Below are positions 46,345 to 58,796 of a stretch of 64,000 nt of DNA, piece by piece (positions within the stretch are counted from its first letter, which is position 1; every line of letters starts with the position of its first letter). The stretch comes from Porodaedalea pini (lineage: Eukaryota > Basidiomycota > Agaricomycetes > Hymenochaetales > Hymenochaetaceae), in assembly GCA_002794775.1 (NCBI GenBank), contig NBAY01000031.1, forward strand, positions 372,001 through 436,000, given 5' to 3'. The translations under genes and the position numbers were made by a program. The notes beneath the pieces were generated by a model. It saw nothing but the letters and a program-made list of their open reading frames with translations, had not been told where the DNA came from and did not search any database.

Positions 46345-48579
46345 ATGGATAACAGAATGTTAACCAGGGCAAAAGCCTCCCTACACAAGACCAAGTCTCT
46401 TCGTTCCCTTGTTAATCCCAAGGACCCCACCAAGTGTGAGGAGTGTAAACAGGATCTCCCCTTTCACAGTCGCCAGTGTGTTAGTGGGACCGCCAAGTTA
46501 TGTGTCGTTTGTGGTCGCGACAAGACCTACAATCACAACGACGCCGTATGCGTTCAAGTACAGGAGAACCGTGCCAAGTGGTCACCCGATATCGAGGCGG
46601 ACGAACATGCCGCCAAACTTCGTCAACAGGGAGATCTTCCCCCTACACCCGATATCGAGTCACAAAACACACTTAAACGCTCAAACTCTGAAGAAGAACA
46701 TAAGTCAATCCCGCCCCCCGCCCGCATTGACAACGATGCTATGGACGATGATCTGTACATCCCGGACGAGCAGCACAGTCAGGCCCCGCAGGTCGACAAC
46801 GACATGATCGATATCGATGAACTGGAGGACCCGGCTATCGCCGAAAAGGTCAACCTCGCATTTGCCAAGCTTACTAAGGACACCATCAATACGATTAATA
46901 CGCTCATTTCCCAACCTACGTGGTCGTCGGATAAGGCCTGGTATGACGATCCTGTTCGTGCCGGGTCTATCCTCGCCAACATTGGCTCCAACTTGGTTTC
47001 TTGGATCAACCAATCCAATTCTCTGGACGACGAGACCGCGCGCCAGAACTCCGCCAACGAGAGTCTGAAAGCCTTTCATTCTACATACTGTATTCACTCA
47101 CCGTCCTTCAAACACGTTTTTGAAAATATTTATGTCAACAGCCAGACCATCCGCGATCAAGAAATTACAGATACTATGCATGCTATGTCAAGGTCCATTC
47201 AACATCTTTCGGCAGTGGTAACTTCTATTTCAGAAAAAACCCAAACCATCGAAAAACAGCTTTCTGACATTCCGGCTTCCACAATTCGACCATTTGTTTC
47301 CAATAATACTAACACTAACAAACAGCAAAAGATTCTTCCTGACCCTATCGGGGTCCGTTTTGTTCATGACCCTAAATTCCCACCCCCCGGCCCTATCATC
47401 AAACAACGTGTCCAGACTCCAAAAAATGGGAAATCTGATTATGCAGCCGCCATTGCCAAAACCCGTATTCCAGGCTCGGGCTACTGAATGACTACGGAGG
47501 GTACCATCATTGCACCGGATGGTTACGCCCACTCAGCGCATAACGCACCCCGAGGATCACAAACTTCAATCTACTATCCACAGGTCGAAGGTGTCAGAGT
47601 CGATCAGGAAGGTTTTACCACTGTTTCATATGCCAAAGCCGCCCAGAAGAAACCTAAAACCACTCCTACCAAAGTCATACGAGTCACAGAACAGAACCCC
47701 TAAGGGGAAATATCAACTGTTCCAATTAACCGGTCTAATGGATCAGTGAACACGCATGTTCGTAACGTCCGCCGCATCTTCTTCTCGCTCCCAGGCGACC
47801 TTGCTGTTCGCCCTTCTCCCACCTCTGTTAAAAACTCGGTCCGCACGGGCCTGAAAGGCAATCTGCTGTTTAAACACCTCATCATCCTCAACATCGAATA
47901 CACATCCAACAGCAACCTCCTAATTGCTTTTACTAACATCCGTTCTGACTTTGACACCCAGTACAACTCTCTCGTCACCCAACTCAACTGCATCATTAAC
48001 ATTTCTGGAGCGAGAGCATTCACGCCTTCGCCTCAGTTTAAGATGGTCATCCCTGGCGTCCCAGTCTTTGACAAGGACACTAACCTTCTTTACTCAGAAA
48101 AAGATTTACATGACGAAATCTCTGCCCTTCCCCAATTTGAAGGATACGAGTTCATGTTCCCACCACACTTCATGTCATCCATCGAACGTCTCAACCAACG
48201 AGACTACTGCAATGTCTTGGTTATAATCAAGGACGACTCCTGTCTTTGTTTTGACCACTTTTTCTTACATAACAACAGATCAGTCCCCATTTTCGGAGTC
48301 ATCCACCGCCTTGAAGAGATGAAAGCCCGCCCCACCATCAACCAATGCGACAACTGCCATTGCTTGGGACATACCGCAGTGAAATGTCGCTCAGTCGCGC
48401 GATGCGCGATTTGCTCTGAACCTCACCGGACAGCCGTACATGTCGCTAAATGCGCTCCATGTACAGCATCCAATAACCTCCAATGTGATCACTTCGCCCA
48501 CTGCATTAATTGCCAGGGTAACCACAGTGCCAGATCATCGGAGTGTCCAGCTCGCCGTAATTATAGGTCTCCCTTTTAA
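46345..48579 (+). pseudogene. Retrotransposon ORF1 (gag-like) with two in-frame stops
   Basis: One frame of 744 codons is interrupted only by TGA at 47485-47487 and TAA at 47701-47703; the protein continues in the same frame after both. The N-terminal part has a CxxC-rich patch (KCEECKQDLPFHSRQC, LCVVCGRDKTYNHNDAVC). The C-terminus carries three zinc-knuckle-like motifs (CDNCHCLGHTAVKC, CAICSEPHRTAVHVAKC, CINCQGNHSARSSEC), usual for ORF1 of Tad, Jockey and I elements, which bind element RNA. Both stops can be derived from CGA or CAA by a single C-to-T change. The stop TAA is 5 nt before the ATG of ORF2, a spacing that suits termination-reinitiation. Confidence 0.85.
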
Positions 48580-48584
48580 TTCCT

Positions 48585-51500
48585 ATGACTGACAATATTT
48601 CCGTATTTTCTCTTAACATTCGCAATTCGGCACCCACCTTTGATCATCTATTATGTTCCTTCTCAACCACAAACTTTACACCTGATATTATTTGTTTCCA
48701 GGAAATTCCAACCATTTCTTCGGTAATTCCTTCTAAAACATCCCCTTTGGGTTCAAGTGTTTTTAATCTTCGCAACCCCGGTCCTTACACCATCTTCAGA
48801 CCCTCTTCACCATCCAAACCTCGTTGCTGTACTTTGGTGCATCCTCGTATTATTCATCGCATCTCCTTGTATGACCCCGACACTCCTTCCCCTAATATTT
48901 GCGTCATTTCCATTTCCCGGGAAGACTTATCCCCTCTTTTACTCTGGAACATTTACAATTCCCCCAGTCTTCACGAATTCGAAAACCCCCTCCCTTTGCT
49001 GCATTTCCCCTCTAATATCTTTACCGGGGATTTCAACCGACATTCGGATATTTGGTCTTTTCCGGCCCAATCGGCCACCTTTTCAGCATCTAGTGCCCTT
49101 GTTGACTGGATCAACGACAACGGCCTCGTTGTTTGCAACCCCCCAAACCAACATACTTATTTCAATCATTCTTCCAACGTCAAAACCATTATTGATCTTG
49201 TCATCGCTTCAGATGACTTTTCCCCTTATCTCCTGGACCATATTACCATTTCTATTCCATCCCTTGACATTTCGTCCAACCACCGTCCACTCATTTTTTC
49301 GTTCAACATGGATGTGATCCCTTCTACTCTATAACCCGCCCTTCGATCAATCCGCTCCCAAGACTTACCCGCCTTTGTTGTGGAATTTTGCGAATCTAAT
49401 TACTTCCCCTTTTCTTTAACAGACATTCTGAAAGGAAATTTTTGCACATTTGGAAACGTCGATCAAGGCAGATCATCATTGATCATACACGTGATTACGT
49501 GGTCACCTGATCTTGACGGATACTTGCCTATGCAAAAATCCATCAGTCACAGTCACACTACACTGTCACACCTTGTGACATGGCACATAAACGTCAAGAA
49601 AGCAAAGGACAACCAATGGAGGTTGATCCCCAATGCACCAAGTGCATGCTACTACAGAACGTAGCGCAGAAGGTCCCAGAACTCCTGAAGACAATAGGAT
49701 TAATGGACCAGGACATCACATTACAAGCACACAAGTGGGAAGGCCAATCCCCATACTTTGAAACAGGACAGGCAATCTACTATTGAGATGCCAAGACATA
49801 TAAAGTCCATATCAGTAAAGAAGAACGTGGCATGGAGAACTACAAATGGGATACAGTCATCCAATACAATAAGGAGCCACATGAAGAATGCAGGAACTGC
49901 AAGATGATGATATGAATACCTACCCCGAGCCCAGTACAAGGGAATGACATACCGATACACATAACGACAGCACTCAAGCACTGTTGGGCATACCTCAGGG
50001 ACATAAAGCATCCAGACACGATTATGCTATACGAATTCAAGCATGTGTCAGGAAGACGAACATTCAAGACCACTCTAGCCTTAGGAGTACATGACCCACC
50101 GTTCACAATGGAGACATGTCTCGGCGGAGCAGCCCTATCACCGAGTGGACCTGACACTGAATGGCGAGCCAAGAATAACCCATGGGTCCACATGGTTATC
50201 CCCAATGGATTTGAATGGGAGGAATGAACACCTGAGCGCAGCAATGCAACCCGATAGGCTATGCAGTGCCACAACCGAGGAAGACGCTTCGAGAAGCAGG
50301 GAAGTAAAGCCCTGATATAGAAGCACATGGGAGAAGCAGGAAGTTAATTAAACCGAAGCATGTAGAGCATGTGGGAGTCCGACTACCAAATCAGTCTGCT
50401 TGCACTTCAGCGCGCATGTACAGACATCACGTGACTCACACCCGCAGTCCAAATTGCAGAATGCAAGCAAACCATTGGACGGGATACATGTGCATACCCC
50501 CCCACCGCAGCAGCCAAGTGCTGCGGCCACCTGAAACATAGGAAGGAGACGGAAGGGCATCTGGTTGGACAGAATGTAAAGAAATTAGAAATTCAGTAGG
50601 CTATATAAGGCTGAGTAACTAGCACCCCAGATCCCCATTCTCTATCGCTTTCTTTCAAGGTTTTCAGAAGGTTACAGAACACTGCTACTTCTTACCCCTA
50701 CCTCTACATCTATAACTACCACTGTGTAATATCCTCCTTGGTTGAATAACGAGTCTGCCCCATACTGGGTTGAGGATTTGTCCCAAGTTGAATAAGGATT
50801 GACTTTGATTGAGTAGACCCTCGGCTACGCCACGCTTAGAAGGTTCCTCTCATTGTCCACAGAACTAAGTCTGGTTGAGCGCATCTCGGCTACACCAAGC
50901 CTTGCAGTTTGCCTCCTAGACAACATTGTAGCATAACTGAACGTCTCTCGACCCTCTAGGGCATTACCTCCCCTATCTGCTGTAACTAAGTGCTTTCAAT
51001 ACCAACCTCAGGTTCCACCTGATAAGGGCAGTGAAGGAGAAGCTGGTTACAGGATCGGTCGAAGATAAGTAAAGTCATCTCGGTAATACACCACTCAGAG
51101 GACCATACAGTCCGGAAGGCAACACCTTCGTGGTTAAAGAATTGGAATATTTGCCCAACCCTAACACATTCATACACCCAAGGCGCTGGACGACCTCCTT
51201 TTTTCATTTCAATCTTCCTTTTCTAATTTCGCTTCTACCTTTCTTAACAAACGGAAACCGCACTCGTATTTCGGCCCCAACACTTGGTGGTCCAAATCGT
51301 GTTCAAAACTTTATCGCGCACACTGTTGTAACCCTCACCCTGATTCGCGGAAACACCTCGACATCGAACTCACCCGAGCCAAAAACGCCTTTTTTGGCAC
51401 TCGTCTTCAACACTCTGATGCTCGATCCGTCTGGTGTAACCAATATCTGGGAACTGCTCGCCACCGCTCCCCTATCAGGGCCCTGCGTATGAACAACGGC

Positions 51501-54154
51501 TCTTTTACACTCACTGAAGATGACAAAGCGTCTCTTTTCTGCGAGATATTCTTCCCTCCCTTAACGTCTACACCGGAGGTCATCCCGCTCCCAGCCCTCC
51601 ACGATTTCAGACTGCTTACTATGAGCGACATTCACGACGCACTCTGAGGTATCGATCAGGAAACGAGCCCTGGCAATAGCCACATCTCGTACAAACACCT
51701 CGCGCTACTTATCAAACACCACGGACAGTTTTTCGTTGACCTTTTTTCATTATGCCTTCAAATCAGTCATTTCCCTTTATCTTTTAAAACTTCACTCGTC
51801 ACCTTTATCCCAAAACCCAAACAATCCGACTTCTCCATTCCAAGGGCTTATCGCCCCATTACCCTCGTTGACACTATTGGCAAACTTTTCAAATGTGTCC
51901 TCTTCAATTTCTTACAACCCTTTTTTGAAACTAACAATCTTCTGCCCAAAGCCCAACACGGGTGTAGGAAGCATTGTTCATCCCTTACAGCTTGTTATGA
52001 GCTACTTTCGACCATCTTAACCCAACCTTTCATTCTTAGTGGTAGCGATCACTTCAGTGGTGTCTTACACCGCCACCGATATCTCATCACTTCTATTCTC
52101 ACCGTGGACATCCAAGGTTTTTTTGACAATATTTCTCACAATCGCCTTCTTCACAAACTTATCCTCTCCAACGTCCACCTGAACCTAATTCACATTCTTT
52201 CGGTCTGGCTTAGGGACAGACCAATCTCTTTTCACTTCAACAACTTCTTTTCTGCCCCTTTTATTAAACCCAACCGGGGCGTCCCTCAAGGATCGCCATT
52301 GTCCCCCCTTATTTCAGTCTTCGTGGCATCAGATGCCATTATAGCTTACAACACTCGTTTTGGTCCACACCGCCCTCTGCTCGCATATATGGATGACCAT
52401 CTCCTTTATTCACGTTCTCTCAGCATTCAAACCAATTTGATTTGTCTTCATAATCAATTCAAATTTCTATCCCTTCAATTCCAAATTCTTGGCCTTTCCA
52501 TTGATCCGGATGCCATCGAACTCCTTCATATCCTCCCGCACTGCCAGGCAGCGGCTATCACATTTCGATCCTTTTTGAATGATTCTCCATCTTCTTCCAA
52601 CGCAGTTTTATCCTTACCCAACAACCGCGTTATACCTCCTTCACGCCACCTGACTTGGTTAGGCGTAATTTTTTCTTACGATCTTTCACCCAGTCTTCAT
52701 TTCAAAGCCCGAGCTAACAAAGCGCTATCTACAATTCATCAACGCTCATTTCTGTTTCACCGATCCAATGGCGCATATTTCCAGTACGCCAGACTTTTAT
52801 ACTTTGGATTGATTCATTCCGTAGCCATTTACGGCACTGTTCTTTTTCCTAACTCTTCGCTCATTTCAACTCTTCTTCAACCAACCCAGAACCATTTTTT
52901 CCATTGTATTTTTCAGAAAAGCATAAACCCAGCTGTTGCAGAATCCTTCTTATCATGCCCTCCACTTCACCTCTTTATTCGTTCTCTCTCGCAATGTTTC
53001 CTACTATCATATTTTTCCCATTCGAAGCTCATTCCTGTTTCAAATCAGTATTTAACGTCGTCCCTCCTTCCAAATGTCGAAATCCCAAAATCAGTTTCAT
53101 ACCCCACCTTCACTCAAATTCATTCACGTCTTATTATGACACCTATTCCCCAACGACTCAACGCCACCTCGCTATACGAAATTTCAATTCATTCTTTTTA
53201 CACCCTCCGCCGTATCAATATTTTATTTTCACAGATGGATCCATCATCCCTGACGCCGACGGCTCTTACAACGGTGGCCACGGATTCGTTATTATGCATG
53301 ACCACAAAGAACTCGCTGTCTTTTCTTCAGCAGCGCACTCTCGTTCGAACATCTTGTTCGAGGAGCAGGAAGTGCTCATCGCAGCCATGCGACGTATCTC
53401 CCTCCTTTTGGCGAAATGCTTCACACCTATCCATATTCATATCATTACGGACTCACTCAATTGCATCGAGCTCATTTTCTCCAACGATACTCGACATGCA
53501 GAATTCATCATAACGTTCCGCCATCTTTGCAGCATTTTTCTTGCCCTCCATCATGAGGCTTCTCACATCTCGATCCAGTGGCTCCCCTCCCATAGAGGAG
53601 TACTGGGCAATTCTAAAGCCGATAAACTTGCAAAAGACGCCACTACCAAACCCAATCGTGAGACCATCCCAGATTCTCTACCCAATCTGAATGCACAAGT
53701 ACAGCTCGATCTTCTACGAGACTGGAAAGCCAACATCATACACCTTCGCAGACACCGCTCAGTCCTTGAGCTGTCCTCGTTCATCCTATATCCTATGCGA
53801 TCTCTCCGTCCATTTCTGAAGCTTTCCCCAAGGAAAAAGATACAACGCTCAATTCTTTCTCACACCGCTAGCTTAATGCTAAACGTGCTCGACCTGCATA
53901 ACCAAAACCTCGAACCCCGTTGTCCGGACCCATCGTGCATCAAACATGATGTCCACCATATCCTTAATCGTTGCCCTTTCTTCTCTCTCGTCCGAAAAGG
54001 CCTTTTTCGTCAACATTCCCTACCTTTAGAATTTGCCGACTGGTTTCGCCCAAATAACTTTCTTTTACTCTTAAAATTTGCTTACTTTTCCTTCCGTCGC
54101 CCACCGGACAGTATGCCTCTCTTATCTGAGTTACCACCCTCTTTTAACCTTTAG
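48585..54154 (+). pseudogene. Retrotransposon ORF2: endonuclease, reverse transcriptase, RNase H (broken)
   Basis: Endonuclease 48585-49330: SLNIRN, CFQEIP, GDFNRHSD, IDLVIAS and SSNHRPL (S-N-H where S-D-H is usual). An in-frame TAA at 49332-49334 follows, then ten more codons and more, until the insertion at 49431. Frame 0 resumes at 51189 (GAC GAC CTC), has TGA at 51645-51647, and runs through reverse transcriptase: TFIPKPKQ, AYRPITLVDTIGKL, VDIQGFFDNISH, NRGVPQGSPLSP and AYMDDHLLY (YMDD where many LINEs have F/YADD). A frameshift near 53200 leads into RNase H (FIFTDGS, EEQEVLIAAM, IITDSLN, WLPSHRGVLGNSKADKLAK). The end has a CPDPSC..H..HILNRC zinc motif. Function: nicking of target DNA, reverse transcription and removal of RNA. 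Confidence 0.88.
49431..51188. mobile_element. Nested 1.76-kb insertion in ORF2, type unknown, LTR-like 3' half
   Basis: Removing 49431-51188 restores the reading frame exactly (ATT CTG + GAC GAC CTC), so this is an insertion. CTG flanks it on both sides (49428-49430 and 51186-51188), possibly a 3-bp target duplication. No terminal inverted repeats are visible. Inside, a short plus frame (49580-49786, MAHKRQESKGQPMEVDPQC..) and fragments up to about 50310 look like coding remnants. After about 50360 the DNA resembles an LTR: CTATATAAGGCTGAG at about 50600 as a TATA box, then C/T-rich transcribed sequence. A shortened LTR element or non-autonomous derivative is my best guess. Confidence 0.6.
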
Positions 54155-54291
54155 TTACCACCATCATCTTTATATCTACACACCTTCCATTCATGACGAC
54201 CCACCCTATTTCGTGCGCACTACGTAGTTTGTCTCTGTTTGTTTCTTTTCCGTAGCGGTTGGAGGGCTATTAGCAGTAGATAGCATATAAA

Positions 54292-54302
54292 TAATCAATC
54301 AC
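54292..54302 (+). repeat. Target-site duplication, right (TAATCAATCAC)
   Basis: Right copy of the 11-bp duplication flanking the non-LTR element; an exact match to 46261-46271. Confidence 0.85.
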
Positions 54303-57183
54303 GTGATCGGTCGACTGTGACCTGAAGTTTGACTGCGGCCTTGAACGTAAACTACCGCATCGTACGCTCATTGTTGTTGGGTCTCAGTGTCTGTCTTTCT
54401 AAATGCCGTGCTGCGCGCTCCTTTTGCGACTCCAGAAAGCATCTATTCAAAGCCCTAGCATGGAGAGCCCATGTAAGGCACTTTTGAATGAGGTGGAATG
54501 CGATGATCGCAAGTACACGCTTTCAAGTGACGCTGTGTCGTATTGTGCCGCATTTCTTCATGTATCAGGGAGACTGGCGTTCTAAGGCCGACTGTCTCCC
54601 ACAGGAGGCGCCGAGGCGAAGCAACACACATTCACTGCCGAGGCCATTCGGATGTTCAACATATGCATGTTGTAAAAGGGACCTGCTATTGCTGTGCGAA
54701 ACAATCAGTGAGGGCCAGTTCGCATGTGCCAGTGCGGTGGTGCTTGAATAGCCCCATAGCAGTGAAGGATACGAGGATCCTTGCAAATGGGTCTTGCATA
54801 TTCATCAAACGGAATCTGATCACTGAGATAGGGTGGGAGGAGAGCAGCGAAGTTCCGTTTCCCTCAACAGAATTAGTGTTGAAAATCGACGACCGTTCTG
54901 CCCTTCGGCGAAAGCAAGGGCCGATTCGCCCACTGACTCGACCTCATTGCAGTCCCAAATTAATCTTCCAGGCATTGATGAACCGTTGTTCGAAGGGATA
55001 AACCCGTCCAGAATGAGACTACGAAGTCTTGCCGTGCTCATATGGCTTACTTCGACGACAAGCCTGTGAAATATTAGTGCTGTGAACTGTGCTGTTCCCT
55101 GCGCTCACTGGCACGAGCCCTGAGGTTCTTCTTGAAAACTGGTCGCCGAATCTGGGGAGAGGATAAGTTTGGGATAACCATCAGCTGGGAAGCGCCAGCA
55201 GCCCATCGACCCGAACCAGAAGTCCAGGACCAATATCTCTTGATGTACCCACGGAGTCGTCCGATGCAACTCTAGCTCGATGACGGCGACTGCACTGCTA
55301 GTACAGCGCAGGTTGTGTCATGACGTCTACCTTCACCCTTCAGGTCAGACCGCGGCATCGTGACGACGACCTATCTCGTCTACGGCGGGAACGACAACAC
55401 GCAGCGGAATTTGCGGCACAGGTTCCTCCGTAGGACTTTTCGGATGGCGAGATAGCACTTTTGACTGAGAGATGGGTCTTGGTCGCGATGGCCCCAGGAA
55501 CAAGACCATCATATTCCATTCCTCTCATGGAGGGTGCTTTTAGGTTCGCTAGTCAACCACACGCGGTCCTCTTTAGCTTCCTCAACACCGTTTACCGACA
55601 CCTTTCCGTCTGATTTCCTTGGGTGACGTCTCGGGCCCATATATCCCCTTCTTCACCCTTTCGGCGCTCTTCTCCAACTCACGCAGTCTTCTCTATTCGC
55701 ATCACGACGAGTTCCTGAGGCGATATATGGCACGTCTCAGAGTCGCACTCACTCGCTGGTGAACATATGCCGCTGAGCCGTCCCGTCCTCCTATGCGGCA
55801 GAAGCTCATTACCACGTACCTTTCTCCGGAGTCCAGAGACACCATAGGATCGGCGTCGTCTGTGTAGAAGAGCAAAGCTCTCGTATTACGACTCAAGCAT
55901 TAATGTTCTTGGCTTGGGGAGCCGACTCTGCTTCCTGCGCTGGTGAAATGAATGCATTACTCCTTCTTGCACGTCGACTTTCTGAAATGGTCGGACGCTA
56001 TACAACCGCTTCCCATTGCGTACCTTCGGATTTCCTCCGTCATCCCTCTGTATTCCAACTCGTGTCTTATCCCATCTCTTGGGTTCAGCCCATTCATACC
56101 CTTCCTTGTCTTTTGAACTTACTGATAATATATTTCTTATCTGTTTTGACCAGGGCTTACAAGATCAGATCTTCGGCGTGAATGAGACCGGGTCGAGAAT
56201 CATTCCTGCATTCTCGTCCGCCTCACGCTCCGCGGTCATGTCCAGTGTCTCCCGGATAATCAGCGAGTTAGAGATAACGAAGCTCGAGACTTACACACGG
56301 TACAGGTCGTCCACGTAAAACGGCAAATATACTGTACATGAAAGCGAACGTAGCCAAATATTAATGCACGCTCCAGAACCAGGATGAAAACTATTCAGAA
56401 ACACTAAAAAAAAAACGGCATGCAAAAGTCTCTATATCATAATCAAGAAGACCATCCATCGACCTCGAAGCTAAACGGAAAAAAAACAAGACAACAGACT
56501 GCCTAAAAGCCTGTAATAATCAACAACAAGAATGAGCGAATAGTTCGGAAGGAAGCATATCTAAGAAAGGAGACCACAAGATCGGTTAACAGAAAAGGGG
56601 GAGTTCAAATGTAACGAAGAGGAGAGGAGAACGCGGTAGGGAGATGGGGAAGTAAAATAGGGTTCTACAGTACATTTAAAGATAGGAGAGCTTAAGAATA
56701 AAGAACGTTAGGCCAGCAGGTGCAGAAAGCATGTGAAATAACGCCAGAGAATATAAGGGAAAAAAGGTAGTTGTCGCATCAATGAGATTAGTCGTATGAT
56801 CGTCTGGTGTAGCGTGGATAGGTGTATGCCGTACATTGTCGGAAGTAGTGTTTTGTTGGTATAAGTAAGGGCAGGGAGACCATACGAACAACAGCGAGAG
56901 AATGGTAACAGGGGAGCCAAGCGTGAGGATGTTCGAGGTTCCGGTCGCTACGACTCATCAACAAGCAAGCCGTCAGCGAACTAACCAACGCACCTACAAC
57001 AGCCAGCACCACAAAGCTCAGCGGCGCAGTACTCCCACCGCACTTACTCACCCCAATCGCACCATTAGCCACCCAATCCTTCCACGCAGCATACATCTGC
57101 ACCACAAACGCCTGCGTCTCGGGGCTCTCTGACCCCTCATTCCCGAACGAGGCCGGGTTCACGACAGGCATGCGTCAGCCGGT
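54303..57183. other. No intact gene; scattered coding-like fragments
   Basis: Minus-strand fragments at about 56180-56310 (YVDDLYRV, IRETLDMTAERE), 55702-55896 (YTDDADPMVSLDSGERYV) and 56788-57171 (MPVVNPASFGNEGSES then QAFVVQMYAAWKDWVANGAIG) look more protein-like than chance. They match no family I can name. The last one has a GTGAGT donor after WVANGAIG and begins 13 bp from the hairpin at 57184, so it may be the truncated 3' end of a gene. An A-rich stretch at 56400-56700 holds nothing recognisable. Confidence 0.45.
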
Positions 57184-57261
57184 GAGGACACCGGAGTTAC
57201 GGGGAACCCCGGACGTCCTGGACGTCCAGTACACCACATTCCCCGTAACTCCGGTGTCCTC
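57184..57261. repeat. Perfect inverted repeat, 23-bp arms, 32-nt loop
   Basis: Left arm 57184-57206 begins GAGGACACCGGAGTTACGGG; right arm 57239-57261 is its exact reverse complement. The loop contains GGACGTCC twice. Possibly a miniature element, abutting transposon ends, or a strong hairpin in RNA. It sits between the coding fragment ending at 57171 and the start of a dispersed repeat. Confidence 0.9.
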
Positions 57262-57282
57262 TCATATTTTCATGCAAAGTAA

Positions 57283-57365
57283 TCTGACGTACTGTACAAA
57301 TACGAGAACGGGAAGGGTATGAATGCATACAGGCTGAACTGGATAAGAGATACAGCAATTGGCAG
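57283..57365 (+). repeat. Dispersed repeat, interrupted copy, left part
   Basis: GGGAAGGGTATGAATGCATA and the following GATACAGCAATTG match 31605-31665. The match stops at about 57365, where the Myb/SANT-bearing segment begins. Confidence 0.65.
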
Positions 57366-57591
57366 AGAGAGGGACGACGGAGAAGTACGACGTTATTCGG
57401 TTAACTCGAGGCCAAGACTAATATCAATACGTGGTTTAAAGAAGACAGGCGAGAGAAGACAATACTAACCATGGGTAGATGGTAAGGCTGAGCTATGAGG
57501 GCCCCAGGACGCACTGAGACGGACTGCCAATATTAAGCCATGTCTGTTTGATTGGAGATTGATTTACTGCAGCGAGCAGACGGATCGTAGG

Positions 57592-58796
57592 TTATGAACG
57601 CGAGAAGTCTTCGAGTTCAGCCTGTAGATACATTGAGCGTGCGCGTTTGTTTTGAATTGCGAGATACGCTTCAGCGACCTCCATACGCCGCCGGAATAGC
57701 TGCACAGCCTTGACAAATTCGGCATCCGCGAAGCCCTCAGTGTTCTCCATGAACTGAATTGCCAACGCCAAGGGGCTCGCGGACGTCGGTTGCGGAGCAC
57801 GTAAAGGGGGAGCAATGTAAGAGGTGAGCTCAGCCGGATTAGTCTGTGCTTGTATAAGACAGGGACCAGTGCAAGTTTCGGATTGCAAGATAGGAGGGGA
57901 GGTAGCTATAATGCTGCTGCTGCCGCGATTGCGGCGTTTTGAACTTGCTGTCTGCCGGTCATTGATCAGGGACCAGCTGCGTCCGCCGTCAGACTGCAGC
58001 GGGAAGAGTCGATACTTAAGTAGAAATATATAAGCTTCTCATGTTGAAAATCTGATCAAAAGATAGTGTGAGCTACCTGATGATTGGTACTACCCCTTCC
58101 ATTAGGAGGCATAGTTGGCACAACACCTGAGGCGTCCTGCGGCATGGCTGGAGTGATCTCGACCGTACCAGCTAGCGAGAACATGCTCGTACTCAGGGAT
58201 TGGCCTTCAGTGCCATCCGATGCAACCCCATTCCCATATATATGCTGTGCGGAGGCGTTCCAGCGACACTTGAAGCCTTTCTCACCAGCTTCACGTCCGT
58301 GGTCATCTTCGTTGAGGAATGCTACACAATCGTATGCTGGGAAGCTCTTCTTCCTCCAAGACTTCGCGTCGTAGTACTCCTATACATGCAGTGAGGTGTG
58401 CAATAATATTAGGGATCAAAAATCTTTACACACAGCAACATACGCATCCCAGGTGGCCGCTAGAGCTGTCACGATTTGTATGTCCTCGTTCCATGCGAAG
58501 CCTGGCTGTTGCCTCAAATGTTTCACAACACGATATTCGATCTTGAGCTGTAGCAAGGGCAATACATCCATTTATTATGGAGAAAATAGGTTGCATATTA
58601 ACTGGCTCACCCGCTGCCAGCGTGCCTTGCATTGCGCGACTGATTTCTGTGCCCCTCCACCGATGCGCTCGCTACCCTTCATTTGCTCCGCGACCGCATT
58701 CCACGCTTCAAGCGTGAACACCGCCGTGTCACGGGTCCTGTTCATTTTCTTCTGCACGATAAGCGCATCGCAAAGAAGGACATCGTCGCGCGCAGA
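57592..58796 (-). CDS. Myb/SANT-like DNA-binding protein, probably transposon-derived
   Basis: Four exons on the minus strand: 58611-58796, 58434-58547, 58077-58379, 57592-57993, all in phase 0, giving at least 335 codons. The 5' end is uncertain: an AG acceptor (GATAG) precedes 58796, so a first exon is missing or I cannot find it. Start: RDDVLLCDALIVQKKMNRT. The trihelix-like SANT core is VFTLEAWNAVAEQMKG.., QCKARWQRLKIEYRVVKHL, GFAWNEDIQIVTALAATWDAYVA. This is the pattern of the Myb/SANT-like domain found many times over in basidiomycete genomes and linked to Harbinger-type transposons. A low-complexity middle follows, then a C-terminal helix pair (FVKAVQLFRRRMEVAEAYLA). No transposase lies beside it. 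It probably binds DNA; its function is unknown. Confidence 0.7.

Larger units (their letters stand above)
46272..54291 (+). mobile_element. Non-LTR retrotransposon, Tad-like, essentially full length but dead
   Basis: 8.0 kb between two copies of TAATCAATCAC; about 6.3 kb without the nested insertion. Short 5' leader (73 bp), ORF1 with cysteine knuckles, ORF2 with APE-type endonuclease, reverse transcriptase, RNase H and a C-terminal Cys/His motif, then a 137-bp 3' region ending ATAGCATATAAA without a poly(A) tail. RNase H in ORF2 and knuckles in ORF1 fit the fungal Tad1 clade. Four in-frame stops, one frameshift and an internal insertion make it non-functional. The element starts 328 bp upstream of the NLR start codon and points away from it. 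Confidence 0.88.

Noticed and set aside
47700..48023. Minus-strand frame inside the retrotransposon ORF1
   Set aside because: Shadow of the cysteine-knuckle ORF1 on the plus strand.
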